Shown here piece by piece: positions 36,908 through 48,377 of a DNA stretch of 64,000 bases. Position numbers and translations under genes: made by a program. Under the pieces are notes generated by a model. That model saw only the letters and a program-made list of their open reading frames with translations, made no database searches and had not been told where the DNA came from. Source of the stretch: DASQDN01 sp963844855. Its GTDB lineage: Bacteria > Acidobacteriota > Terriglobia > Bryobacterales > Bryobacteraceae. Within the stretch, counting starts at the first letter, position 1, and every line of letters starts with the position of its first letter. The stretch covers positions 1 through 64,000 of the forward strand of contig CAWJQP010000065.1 of the NCBI GenBank assembly GCA_963844855.1, in the 5' to 3' direction.

Positions 36908-39554
36908 CTACATGGGCTTGCTCGGCTGGACTACCTGAGGCAGTTGACGCGTTCCGGGAAGTTCGAGCTTCCCGTTGCGAATCTCACCCGCGCCCGCCTC
37001 ATACGGGAACGGATGGACCCACCGAACGCGACCACCGTCGTAGACAACCTTCCCGTCCGGCGTCACCGCCATCAAAAAGGTCATCTTGGTGTAGCTTTGG
37101 CCGCTCTCGCCCGCCACTGTTTCAACGAGGAAGCAACGACCTTCCTCGTCAACTTCCACCATCCCCTCGCTCACCTTTGGAACGGCCAGTTGGACTGGGC
37201 GACCGCCGGTTCGCTCGACGATGGCTTTCAAGAGCTCGTTCGGAAACGCATAGAACGGTAGCGCCCCGGACGATTGTTCGTTCTTCGTACCGCAGACGAT
37301 CGTGTGCAGCGCCTGCAGCCATCCCATGCGGTTCTCTTCCTTGTGTCCCGCCCATGTCCGCACTAGCCAGATCAGCGACCGGATTTCCTCCTGCCACTGC
37401 TGGTCGTAAGCAGTCATGGCGGCCCGTGCCTGACACAGCGAATGCAGCAGCTTTGGACGGCGTTCTTTGTCTTCCTTCCCGGACTCGAACGCTTCCTCGG
37501 CTTGCTGGACGTTTCCGCTGAGCAACTTCTTCCTCTCGATTCCGGCCTGGATCGTGAGCGCCCATGCACGGTTGAGCCGTCGGCATTCGTCGACCATCGC
37601 CTGGGTGAACTCGTACCCTTGGACAAGGCCTCGGAACTGCGCGACCGGCATCCGATTTGAGAAGAAGTCAGTCAGTTCTTTGCGAACCAGGTTGTACATG
37701 CCGCCGATGCGATCGGTAGGTGGGCATTCGAAACGCTCGGGCAGGTCCTTGGTCGACCGAACCCGCTTCGCCCGAAGCCACTGCGCCGCCGGCGTCTGCT
37801 TGATCTGCTCCCGGATCGAGCGGATCTTGTCCTGGTCTGGCATGACGCCATGTTTGAGTTGGTCCAACGCGAGTTGAAGTTGCTCGGCCAATTCACGATG
37901 GAAGTCATCCCGGCCTGCTGCGAGGCATTGAGTCATCAGGTCGGTGATAGAGCCGATCTGGTTCCCCATAGCCCCGATGGCAACCTGAGGAAGATTCCAC
38001 CACGGTGATCGAGCCTTCTTCGCTTTGGTCTTTTCGATTGCGCCGTTGCCTTTGAGGCTGAAGCGATCCTCCACGAAACGCGGGAAGCGGTCGCCTTCCA
38101 CCACGCAGACAAAGTCGAAGTCGTAATCTCCCCCGTTCTTGGCCGCGGTCTTCGAGTGCAGGGTGAACGTGCCCTCCAGTTCGATTTGCTCTGTCGCGAT
38201 CCGCTCGGCCAGGGCTTCCGTTGCCGGGCAACCCTGACGTTCGAAATTGCGGGCGAGCAACTGCCGCAGCTCTGACGTGGTGATCTTGGTGTACGGGAGC
38301 AGGTCCTCCTTCATGCGCACGGGATAGCGGACGACTAATCCCCGCTCCGTCGCCAGAGCGTTGATCGAGCGATCCTGCGGCATCCAGTCGGAGCCTGAGT
38401 ACACCTTTCCGTCGTGCACGAACAGGTAGCCATCGTCCGCGAGCGCGAACGCCGGCATCTCAAAACCACCCGCCGTGCAGACCTTGAACGCCCATTTCGC
38501 TAGAACACGCTCCAACTGGTTGTTGACCCACGGATGCTGGACAAGGAAGCCAGTCGGATCAGCTTTCAGGACTCCTTCGAGCACAGTGCGCTCCACGGAT
38601 GTTGCGTCGTCATCTTCCGCGGGCATATCGTCGACCAGCGGGCGCTGTGTCTCCGAGATCCCCAGAAGTTCGAACAATCCGGTGAAGTCCCTGTTTTCGA
38701 GGAAGTCCTTGAGGCGTGCGGTCTGCGCGAGGGCGTGCGGCTTGATCTCGAGTTCGAACGAATCCTCCGGCGCGTGCTGGATGACCGTGTACGAACTCTC
38801 GAAATTCAGGGGCCGCGAGTATTCACGAATTCCAAGGATCATCTCACCAGCGAACGTGCGAGCTTCACCAGTGAGCCAGGCGATGAGCTTGGATGGACCC
38901 TTGTATTCGGGTTTGACCGAGGAGACGGGCAGAACCACGTCGGTATCGAGGGCATCTGCGACCTCGTCCGGCATGATCTTGAACGATCCCTTGGCTTGTG
39001 TTTGTGCGAACGCCAATCGGAACTGGTAGAAGCGACCAGTAGGCAAGCCCAGCTTGTCGAATAGCGACTCGCGAAGCCAACCTCGACAGTCGTTCGTGCC
39101 GAGTTCGTGATCGGGCACCACTGTGACGCGGCCATGCGGAATCTGCATTCTCACCTGACATGGCGAGACGAGAATCCCGAAGTACGTCACGGCAGCTTGC
39201 GGCCAATCGGAGAAGCGCGCCGCCAATGGACGCTCGTAACGGGCATCCACGGCGTAATACTTCCCATTCTTGGCGGACCCGGATGCACCAATCAGCCGGT
39301 AATCCGTTCCTTCGACAGCAAAAACGAGACAAGGTGCTTTCCACCCTGGCGCGTTCCACTTGATCGAGAGGTTCGGGAGTGACAGACACAGACGCCACTC
39401 TGATCCCTGGACACAGGGCTTCGAGCAGCGTGTTGTTCAACTGCGCCTGCGGGCTGAGGTTGGGCATCTTGCGTTCGATTTTGCCTTCCTTCGTGACCAT
39501 CAGGTTGATGACCGTCAGGCCCGAGTTCTTTGTCACGGTTGTAGAGGTTGTCAT
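36908..39554 (-). CDS. Large 882-residue protein; possible two-barrel polymerase-like core
   Basis: Starts MTTSTTVTKNSGLTVINLMV, one frame change near 39345, then 780 intact codons. Near residue 405 is RGLVVRYPVRMKEDLLPYTKI, and about 65 residues later NGGDYDFDFVCVVE (codons at 38114-38128). This arrangement resembles the RxPxxxxxD ... GGDxDGD blocks of two-barrel RNA polymerases and RNA-silencing RdRPs, with Phe in place of Gly. The C-terminal third is helical and charged. No family is recognised with certainty, and a structural or scaffold role is possible. It lies inside the secretion gene region between the VirB8- and VirB9-like genes. Confidence 0.4.
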
Positions 39555-39703
39555 TGGGTTCTCCTTTTGAACGGTTGTTGATGGACAACAGACCGTTCGC
39601 GAGGATTGCCCTCACGACCTGGTTCCCCAGTTGGCCTGTTGCCGAAACACGAGGTATTCGGGCCAGGCCTCCGTTGGAGGAACCGCCCTATTCCGTTGTG
39701 TTG

Positions 39704-39727
39704 CCTGTTCAGCCGAAACTGAACAGG
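39704..39727. repeat. Perfect 9-bp hairpin
   Basis: CCTGTTCAG, loop CCGAAA, CTGAACAGG. Located 150 bases upstream of the 882-residue protein gene. No U-run, so not an obvious terminator. Confidence 0.6.
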
Positions 39728-39763
39728 TTGCTTTCCAGCCTTGTTAGAGCTGAGAAGCCAATT

Positions 39764-39780
39764 CCCACGTGAGGCGTGGG
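39764..39780. repeat. Hairpin CCCACG-TGAGG-CGTGGG
   Basis: A 6-bp GC-rich stem with a 5-base loop, 36 bases from the 39704-39727 hairpin. Tandem hairpins of this size are found at transfer origins and in leader regions; function not shown. Confidence 0.4.
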
Positions 39781-40532
39781 CGCCTTCTACTCAACTTGCG
39801 TTGGTGGTAGAAACCCGTTCGAAAGTAGGATGCGGACGCCGGCTCCTTTTCGAGCCTACTTGGCCGCCCTCGATTCTTTGCGTGACGCGATACTCGCTGA
39901 CGAAGTACACGCGGCTGTCATTCTTGAAAGGCGATGACGAGAGCCTCCGGCTCGCTTGCCACTTCTTGTTCGAGCGTCGGCTTGCCGTCGGCTCTGAAGG
40001 CCGACCAACGAAGTACCGGACACCGAGTTACCCTCCATGCGAACGTATCGGCGCCGGCCACGGCCGCTTTGACTGGGCCGTGCGCGGAGAGCTCACCGTG
40101 CGGGCTTCGTGCCTCCCAGACGGCTGCGGTTCAGCAATTGCGTCGGACTCCCGCATCTTCTCGCGCGTCCGCTGACGCGACTCCACTCCTGTTCAAAAAG
40201 CACCTCCTTCAGTCCGACTGCGAGTCAAAGCCAAACATCGTCCGTGTTGATCAAGCCGAAGGTATCGCCGCGTCACGATATGCTTGTAATGCTCGACGCC
40301 CGCCTCGCGGATACATCCACATGAACTCCGCGCAAAGTTCCGGCGCGAGCATCCGTTCCAAGCGGTGTCCAGTTCGCGAGCGCTTAACGGCCATATCGAC
40401 GGTCCTATCAATCCCAGACAAGAATACGGCGGGTACCGTCAGCGGCCAAACAACTTGCTCAGCCGCGACCATTTATTCTTACCTCGAACGCAGAGGGCGG
40501 ACTGGCGTGATGGTGACCGGGGAGATGGGCGG

Positions 40533-40578
40533 GACATCCCACACAAAATCACCCGTGGACAGACCCAGACATCCCACA
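40533..40578. repeat. Two internal copies of the GACATCCCACA motif
   Basis: GACATCCCACA at 40533 and 40568, both exact, with TGGACA between them at 40556. Spacing (35) and the internal TGGACA match the 33-base unit of the array at 57792-58040. Confidence 0.75.
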
Positions 40579-41103
40579 GTGGCAGCGGTGCGTGCGCTAT
40601 TGAGCCTTCCTGATCAGCAGGAGATTAGTGCGCCATGGCATCCGTTCTCAAGGGATCGGGCCAACAGCTTCGTTCATGCAATTTGGATACCTGATGCGGC
40701 TCTGCCTGGCTACAGATTACTCATGGAAAGATTTTGTCCGAGGTGAAATCGAGCTAGTGAGTGTCGCCCGAGTTGGCAAGCAGTAAGTGCTTCCCACTCA
40801 GGCTAACCATCTAACGCTGTGCTCCTTTGCGCGACACCTTCTCCACCGACGCATAGCATTGGCTCTGCTCTTAACAGGTGGTTTCCGGCATTGTGGAGGA
40901 AACGCCATGCTGGTGACACAGTAAATCCGAGGTCTTTTCCTCTATCGACCAGCACTCTCGGCTCCTGTTGATCAGACGTACTGCTTCTACAAGGCTGCGG
41001 TACTGCCTTGCGTTGTCGGTCTCCCCAGAGTTTGACTTTGAGGCAATCGCTGTTCCTGACGACATGCGGCTCCTTTCCCGCTGAAACCTCGCGGCCATTA
41101 TTT

Positions 41104-41870
41104 TTACCGGTCCAGCAGCGCGCTCTTCTGCTCCAGATCGATATCCCTCTCGCCGACCATCTGCTGCTCCCAAAACTCACCGACCAGAAGGCCGGTCGGG
41201 TGGAGTCTGCGAGCGGCCAGCGTAGACCAGCCGCACCTGATATCGGCAGACCATCTTCTCGGTGTGCTCGATGCGCTGCGAGTTCAGGCGGTGGATCTCC
41301 TTCGCGGCGAACACCTGATAGACCCACGGCATGCCTGGGACCGGCTCGATCGAGCGGATCTTGATGCTTGAGGTGATCGAGTCAGCCTTGATCTTGCCGA
41401 GCGTGTCGTCCTCGCGGAACTTGTTCATGGTCAGCGTGCGGAAGTTGAGCGTCATCATGTTCAGCGCGTCCGCGTACTGCCGTTCGACGTTCGCAGGCGT
41501 ATACGTCAGGTACGTCGTCAGGAACTTTCGGACGACAGCTTTGCCTTCAACGTCCGATGGCGCCGAGCCGCGGTGTCTCGCCGGCGGTTGCCGATGCCTG
41601 CAACGTTGTGAGCAAGCCGTCCTCGATACTCACCGTGTCCCCGGCCACGACGGTCGCCTCGCCGGTTTGGTCCACTCGGATTACGACAGGCGGCTGCAGC
41701 CGGACATACGCGAATAGCCCGAGTGAACCCATCGCGAGAACGCCGCACGTGATTCCGAGGACTGCCATCCGGTTGGCATACGCTCGGAGTGCGCCATCCA
41801 TCTCGTAGTACCTGGATAGCTGGGCTTTCTCGGGGAGTTCGCTTCGTTTCTTTCGTTTCAATCCAAACAT
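41104..41870 (-). CDS. virB8: VirB8/TrbF-like inner-membrane protein, frameshifted
   Basis: About 255 residues from MFGLKRKKRSELPEKAQLSRYYEMDG (AAAGGAGG site). A single membrane helix (VLGITCGVLAMGSLGLFAYV) is followed by the periplasmic domain VIRVDQTGEATVV, then in another frame FLTTYLTYTPANVERQYADALNMMTLNF, KADSITSSIKIRSIEPVPGMPWVYQVFAAKE, and a C-terminal tail ending in LEQKSALLDR. This is the VirB8/TrbF layout. At least two frame changes. Confidence 0.75.
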
Positions 41871-41882
41871 CGATCGCCTCCT

Positions 41883-43118
41883 TTACGTTGCTCTCCGAAT
41901 CTCCGCAGATCTGGCGGCATGGCGCTCTGGTGATCAGAGTCCGGCCGGCATTGACGGCCCGCTGGCCACCATGAACCCCGATCGCCGCCGCGGCGCCAGC
42001 GAGCCAACCGACAGCGTGCGGGATATTCACCGGCCGCCATTGGCCCATTCCGCGACCGCCGCCCGGACCAGGACCACTCGGTGCCTGTGCCGCCGCCGGC
42101 TGACGTCCGCCGCGGTCTCGGACGTCGCAGCGGCTGGCCTGCGGCACTCGCAGGCGCTGGCGCCACGGCGGTGCGCTGAACTCAGAGGCATGCCGCACGC
42201 CGCGCGAACTGCCGCCACCCTCACTCGCGCCCGCACCGGACGAGGCCTTGCCAAACCCGTCGCTGGATCCGGCGGCAAACGCCACTGCAGACTGAGCGAG
42301 AGCCGCAGCAGTGCCCAATACCGTAAACATCGTGCTGATCCCAGATCCCCTTCCACGATCCGCTTCGCAAGAAACGGGATGAGCAGGATGCAGACGGAGA
42401 ACAGAATGCTCGCCGCCGCGAGGAGCACTTCTGCTGTCGCGCCGGCGAGCATGCCGCCGAAGTTGCCAGCACCGGTAATCGCAGCCATGCTGTTGATGTT
42501 AAGCGCGACCGCCAACCGGCAGAAGATCCCGTAAATCAAACCCCAAGCCCCGAAGATCATGAAATTCACGGCGTATCGCCGTGCAAGGTGCCGATCCCGA
42601 GACTCGGCATCAGGGCCAGCACCAGCGGTCCGGTCGTGTAGAGGATCGTTCCGTATAGCGCGTACAGGACCGTGAAAATCGCGTACGCCACCGGGTACAG
42701 AATCATGGCGATCAGAAGCAGAAGCGCGCTCAAGCATTCCGGCGACGCCTCCGGTGATCACGTTGAGAAAGGTGCCCGACGAGGCGGCGGCGACCAGTTC
42801 GTTCTTCCAGGCGTTGAATACATCGTTCGGCCCAACGCCCGCCATCGTGTGTGCGATCTGGTTGAAAGCGCCCAGGACGGAGCGAACGATCGAATCGTAG
42901 ACGGCCCCACCGTTGGCAAACAGCAAGCCGAGCGCGAGGTACTTCACGGCGGCGACACCAAGCGCCCGCACGTCGCCTCCTCTTGGTCCAGCTTCGTATG
43001 CGGAGAACAGCAAGGACGCGAGGAGAATCCCATAGGCAACCGTCAGAATTGTGCTCATCAGTCCTGCTGTGGCGATCCCGTTCAGCGCCGTGTTGAACAT
43101 CTGCTCGAAGAGAAACAC
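41883..43118 (-). CDS. VirB6/TrbL-like polytopic membrane protein, frameshifted
   Basis: About 410 residues from MFLFEQMFNTALNGIATAGLM (AGGAGG site). Several membrane segments are visible (LMSTILTVAYGILLASLLF, VNFMIFGAWGLIYGIF, ATAEVLLAAASILFSVCILLIPFLAKRIV), followed in other frames by TMFTVLGTAAALAQSAVAF and a Gly/Ser/Pro-rich C-terminal tail, as in VirB6/TrbL proteins of conjugative systems. At least three frame changes. The stop is taken as the TAA at 41883 just before VirB8. Confidence 0.7.
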
Positions 43119-43131
43119 TTCGTGACCTCCT

Positions 43132-43992
43132 TCAGCGGTTCAGCTCGGTCAGTTTATTGCGCGTCTCGCGCGTGTATCTGGCGGCTTCCTTGACCCGTGC
43201 GCTTTGCGCCGGCCAGCTCGATCGCGCGGAGGCGCATCAGTTCGGCCATCGCCTGCTGTGTGTAGGCATGGGATCGAACGAGCCACGCGCCGGCCTGCGC
43301 CCCGATCATTTCCGCCGTACCCGGCGCGGTGCTTTGGAGCGCCGACATCATCTGATCGGCCGCTGCGAGTTCCTGGTCGGCGATCGCGTCGATGGCGATC
43401 GAGCGCTTCATGGCTGCCTGCGCGACCGCATCGGTGCTATCGATCAAGTCGCGCTGTGCTGGGTGTGCTTCTGTTGCGGCCGGCAGCGGCGTGTAGACAG
43501 CCGAGAAGCTCCCGGCCGACGGCACCAATCTGGCCAGGATCCCGCGACAGGATCACGGCTTCAAGTTGCCGCGGGTTCGGGAGCGTGGCGCTGCGCACGA
43601 CGATGTTCCAGATTCCGCGAATCGCGTTGTAGATGCCCTGTACTTGACCGATGAGAGCGCGGGCGTTGTTGATTGCCTGCTGCGGATAGACAACGTTTCG
43701 TTGGAAATCAAAAATCGCCGCCCATGATCTGCTGTGCCGCGGACAGCATCGCAGAATTGATTCCGTGCAAGAATCGGCCCGATCACATTCCGCAGCGTGT
43801 TGTTCACGGACGTCATAACGTTGTTGAGCGTGTTCAGACCGCTGCGTAACGATGTTGATCAAGCCGACAGGAACCGAACTGCCCTTCAGCCGGAGGCGGC
43901 GCAAGCAAGGGACGAGGACCAAGCAGCAGCGCGACAACCCGCATCCGGTGGGATGCCAGGAATCTCCAGCAGTGAGCGCATGAATCATGCAT
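43132..43992 (-). CDS. VirB5-like secreted protein, second copy, frameshifted
   Basis: About 285 residues. Start at an ATG after AGGAGG, in frame with a signal-like VVALLLGPRPLLAPPP. Joined frames read FGSVPVGLINIVTQRLNTLNNVMTSVNNTLRNVIGPILAR, VVYPQQAINNARALIGQVQGIYNAIRGIWNI, AMKRSIAIDAIADQELAAADQMM, and end KLTELNR. It is a paralogue of the adjacent protein (44000-44801), with the same layout and end. VirB5-like proteins sit at the pilus tip or channel. At least three frame changes. Confidence 0.6.
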
Positions 43993-43999
43993 GGGCCTC

Positions 44000-44801
44000 C
44001 TAACGATTCAGTTCCGTCATCTTGTTCCGCGATTCACGGGTGAATATTGCTCCGCGCTTGACGATCATCGTGTCGTGGGCGAGCCGTGCGGCCTCCTGGC
44101 GCAATTGCCCGGCGATCATCTTCTGCATGTGCGCCTGGCTTTGTACCGAGGCAATGTACGCCGCGGCCGACGCCATCGCGGCGGTTCCGGGCGCCATTCG
44201 GGTGGCTTCGTCTTCGATTGCCTCCGCAGCCTGCAAGACTTGGTCCGCGGAGGCGTCGCCCATCTTAAGAGTCATGAGTTGATCGATCGCCAAAGCATCA
44301 TCAACATCGATCAGGTTGCGTTCCTCGGGGTGGACATCCGCGGGCGCCGGCAGCGCTCCGAAAGCCTGCTGAAACGCGGCACCAGTTGCCCGTGGTCGTT
44401 GATCTGCCGGTTCCGCATTACGCCTTCAAGCCGCGACGGGATTCGGAAGCTGGGCGCTATTCACTCCGATAGCGTAGAGGCTGTTGAGGAGGCCGCGGAA
44501 TGTGCCGATCAACTGCTGAGCCAGCGCTCTGGACTCGGTTGATTTCGGAGATCGGCCAGACAACCTGCTCCCAAAGGTTCCGCAGCTGGTCCAGGAAGCC
44601 TTGTAGAGCCTGTGACGCCGACTGGATTCCTTCCAGCAGTGGCCGCATCGTGTTGTTGATGAAGTTGAGAATGTTGTTCGCCACCTGGTTCACAGGATTG
44701 AAAAGCGCCCGTGATGACCGCCGAGCGGGTTGAACTGCGCATGCACAGGTTGCGGCACAACCATCGCGAGCGCGAGTAGTCCCGGCCAATCCGACCGCCA
44801 T
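44000..44801 (-). CDS. VirB5-like secreted protein, first copy, frameshifted
   Basis: About 265 residues with a good signal peptide (LAGLLALAMVVPQPVHAQ). Then FNPVNQVANNILNFINNTMRPLLEGIQSASQALQGF, INRVQSLAQQLIGTFRGLLN, and in another frame LAIDQLMTLKMGDASADQVLQAAEAIEDEATR, ending RNKMTELNR. Paralogue of 43132-43992. A short frame just upstream (MKILLLISAASAACHSQ from 44871) has a lipobox-like SAAC and may be a VirB7-type lipoprotein, but its extent is unclear. Confidence 0.6.
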
Positions 44802-44879
44802 GGCTTTCTTTCCAATTGGCCTGACTGTGGCAAGCAGCAGACGCCGCGGAAATCAGAAGGAGTATCTTCATGACTCGCC

Positions 44880-47566
44880 TCACACTCCAACCGCTGAGTA
44901 GTTGACTTTCTCGACGCAGTGCACTTGCCTCCTGGACGGCTCCGGAAGCCTCCTCGGGCAAGATGTCCACGTCTGCCAGGCCATGAGGGAATCGCTCGCC
45001 CAAGTCCCGGTAAACGTCGATCAGCGGCCGCTCGCGGTTTCTTTCCAGCCTGAGGAAGTATGCGCGGTACGCCCGCTCGCGCGGGTACGTGGTTGCTACC
45101 CAGTAGTCCACCGGCGTGGGTACCAGTCGGATCGTCTGCGTAGTCTCCGACTTTTCCCCAAGCACGAGCAAGACCTCGGCACTCCTGCCTTTTTGCGGCG
45201 TGGAAAGCGTTTGATCTCGGTTAGCGCGACTTCGTTCAGAGCCAAATGCTCAACCAGAGGGACTGACATCACCGGGCTGCTGTCCAATCACCTTCACGGA
45301 GGCGTTGCGGAGGATGCCGGCGCCGTGTTCCTTCGGCTTTTGCTTCGTCCCGACGAAATCTTCCAGCGTCTGCGAGATTCCCCAAACGCTTGCGCCGCGT
45401 TTCCGGGCCGTTCTGAACAACTGAACCACGCAGTCAGCCAGGACTGGCGATTCCAGTAACGACCAGCACTCATCCAGCACCGTGATCGAGGGCTGCCCCG
45501 ACTTTCCAGACGCCCGTTCAGACATCGCCTGCGCGATTAGCATGCTCATCGCGGTTTCGAGTCTCGAATCCGCGCTCAGTCCCTCGATATTGAAGAACAG
45601 CCAGTTCGCGTCTGTCCGGATCGTCGTGTGGCGGTCGAACAACTTCGAATAGACTCCCTTTTCTCCTGTCCACTGCCGCAAGGCAACAGCCGCTAACTGC
45701 GCCAACTGCCGGATATGGTCGATCCGCTCCTCGTCAGTCCAGGTTGAGAGTTCGTTTCGGAGATCTGTGTACGTTGGCGTCTTGTTGTCGGCGCGAACGG
45801 AGGCGCGCTTGTAGACCTTGGCAATCGCCTCAGACAGGATGTTGTCCAGCAGCGATGTGTCGGACTGGCCGAGGTCGCCGATCATGTGCCGCGTCAGGTT
45901 CTTGAGAAACGCGATCTTGTCCTTGGTCGGCTGGATCTGGCCGGGCGGCAGATCCCACGGGTTCAGCGTCTCCGATCCCTCGAGATCGACTTCGATGACC
46001 CGACCACCCATGAGTTCCACGAGTCGGCCGGTAGGAGTCGCCACGCTCGACGATGGAGATCAATGGATTGGCGCGCGCCATCATCAGCAGAAACATTTGC
46101 GCCATGAAGGTTTTCCCGCCGCCGGATTTCGCCAGGAACAGCATGTTGGCGTCGCCGATCGAAGGGTCATAAGGCGAGAAGGGAATCAACTGCCGGTATG
46201 GCGTGTCGAGGAGAATCAGCGGCGATTGCGGCGTGCCTTGCCAGGGCGTCTCGATCGGAAGCAGGTCGGCAGCATGAAGCGTCAGGCAACTGAGGTCGCG
46301 CTTGTTCTCTTGCCCCATACCCGGAAGATTGCCGATGAAAAGACGGCGTTGCGCGAGTGACTCCGGGATCGCGCGTGCCCCATTCATTCGTGTCACTGCA
46401 TGGACGCACGCGCTGGCGACGGTCGTTTAGCGTGCGCTGCGCTTCCTCGAGATCTGCCCGGCTGACGATAGGCTTCGACGTCCGAACGGCGATCACCATC
46501 GAATAGTTGCAGACCTTCAGCGAAGAGGAGATGACGGCCTGAAGGACTTCCTGCAATTGGCTTTGGGCGACTTGCGCCTCGACATTGATCTTGAAGCCGC
46601 CGTGCGAATCCCGCTGAGCTGCTTGCATCCGGCGCAGCCGACCTTTGAAGTGCTCCAGAATCTTCGTCTGATCGGGGATGGTCACCTCGGCATTGACGAT
46701 GATCGGAAAGTCGAGAACCAGCAATTCCCGCAGCATTCCGGGGAATGTCCCATCCGGAAGGTCCTTCATGCTGACGAAGGTGTAAAGAAGGCCGCCGACC
46801 TGAAGATAGTTCTCCTGCTCGTCCTCGATGCTGGTATTCGTGATCTGGCTTCGAGCGCTCTGGTAAGTGAGCGAGTATTCTGCGCGACGCAGCGGACTTC
46901 GGTCATCGAAGACAGGATTCAGAGCACGCTTTGCTTCCAGGAACATCTCGTCATCGGCCATTCGCCGGACGCCCATGCCGGTTGCTACCAGCGTCTGCTC
47001 GACGCCGGCGAGCAGACTACTGAACTCCGACAAAAGGTCTTCGTGTTCCCGCCGTTCCCGCTCGATGCACTTCTCGACGGAGAGGCTGAACAAGGAGCCT
47101 CTTCTTGCCCTGGAGCTTCTCCGCCAGTTCATGATGAATCCGTGGGTTCCAAATGAAGTACGCGTGCAGGAGATGCCGCAGGTAGTACCCGCGTCGCTTC
47201 GTTCTCGTCCCACCGCTGCATCCGTAATCGGTCGATCTCCTGCAGCACCGGATTCTCGTTCCGATTGAGTTGCGGGATACGCCGCTCGCACGTCGCCGAT
47301 GCCCTCCGTAATCTCAAATCGCATCTGGAGCCGCATCGAGCGTTCCGGCAGAGACCGGATCAACGCCTCCAACGCGTGCTTCGATCGGTTGCGCATGTCG
47401 TCATCGTGGTAGAAGCTGTTGAGCCCGTCAGTTCGTAGCCAGCCACCAGGCTTCCGTCCATCTGCACCATCACGCCGTCGAGGTATTCGCGGACCGGCAG
47501 CAGTTCGCAGAGTGCGGGCTTACGCAAGGACTCGTCGTGTTTGGCAAGAGTGCGCGGCTTAATCAC
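44880..47566 (-). CDS. virB4: VirB4/TrbE-type secretion ATPase, frameshifted
   Basis: About 895 residues from a GTG that overlaps the VirB3 stop (GTGA). N-terminal CagE-like part: LLPVREYLDGVMVQMDGSLVAGYEL, RMADDEMFLEAKRALNP. Walker A AKSGGGKTFMAQMF (near 46120) and Walker B ITVLDECWSLLES (near 45470), then TRKRGASVWGISQTLEDF. The C-terminus is VPTPVDYWVATTYPRERAYR. The length and motif order fit VirB4. At least four single-base frame changes, so the gene as written is not translatable in one piece. Confidence 0.8.
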
Positions 47567-47890
47567 CTCAAGAACTCCTTCGTGAATTCGCGGTCCGGTT
47601 CCAGACCGCAGTAGATGTGCGGTTTGGCGTGCCAGACGAGCAGATCGCGGATATAGCCGCGAGGCTTGCCGTACTTGAACAGCATCAGGACGCGGCACCG
47701 CCACGACTGGCACGAGGTATTGAAGGATGATATTCAGCGGAATGCCGTAGAGCTCCCGACCCAGGAACCGGCCGACGATGTTCATCAGCGCGGCCAGGCC
47801 GATCACGATGAACAAGTCCTCGAATTCCAGATAGAAGAAGGTCACCCGCTGGTGAAGGTTGCGATGAACAGGCGTCACTTCAAGCGCCAT
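47563..47890 (-). CDS. virB3: VirB3-like membrane protein, frameshifted
   Basis: About 109 residues from MALEVTPVHRNLHQRVTFFYLE. Two hydrophobic segments (LFIVIGLAALMNIV, IILQYLVPVVAVP), then after one frame change LMLFKYGKPRGYIRDLLVWHAKPHIY, the VirB3/TrbD-type tail. Its stop overlaps the VirB4 start, the usual virB3-virB4 coupling. Confidence 0.7.
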
Positions 47891-47903
47891 TAGATAGGTC
47901 CTC

Positions 47904-48361
47904 CTAACTCACTCCTCCGGCGCCCTGGGCCACGAAGAACTCCGCTAGCCGAAGCGACTCCGGACAATCCGAAGCAGACCATCGCGGAGAGGAGGTGCCG
48001 TGCCCAGGGCGCACCCGGATAAATTCGAAATCCAGCTCCTCCGTAGTGCATGATCGCCATGACAATCTGCAGCACGCCGAACAGCGGCAGGAACACATTC
48101 GCGGACCAGTTAACCAGTCCCAGCAGAGTTACCCAGACAGCATCCGGATCGTTCCAGGCGCGCTGCTGAGAGAAAGTCTCGATCGCGCGCAGAATGCCGG
48201 AGACCATCAGCGCCGCGAAACCCGCGATACATCGAGTACTGAAACGGCGCTTGGCGTGAGAAGCGAAGAACAGCGATGACGAAGAACACACCGGCCAATG
48301 TCGGCATGATGACGTTGGCGAACCAATTTGTGAGGTTGGTGAGTCCAGTCAAAAAATCCAC
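47904..48361 (-). CDS. VirB2-like protein with two pilin-like halves, frameshifted
   Basis: About 152 residues from MDFLTGLTNLTNWFANVIMPTLAGVFF. The second half repeats the pattern: LVNWSANVFLPLFGVLQIVMAIMHYGGAG, then LLSAMVCFGLSGV and a C-terminal AEFFVAQGAGGVS. Both halves match the WxxNVxxP...helix-helix pattern of VirB2/TrbC pilins. At least two frame changes. The terminal QGxGGVS is shared with the pilin-like protein at 49121-49487. Confidence 0.55.
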
Positions 48362-48377
48362 AGTGCCTCCCGTCGCT

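Larger units (their letters stand above)
39555..41103. other. 1.5-kb region without a confident gene; hairpins and motif pair
   Basis: No CDS is convincing on either strand; a 73-codon minus frame at 40251-40472 has no recognisable domain. The region holds two perfect hairpins (39704-39727 and 39764-39780) and two copies of the array motif (40533 and 40568). As the longest non-coding stretch within the transfer genes it is a candidate for oriT or a control region. Confidence 0.45.

Noticed and set aside
39741..40746. Overlapping plus-strand open frames in the 1.5-kb gap
   Set aside because: Low-complexity translation, no family pattern and orientation opposite to all neighbours.
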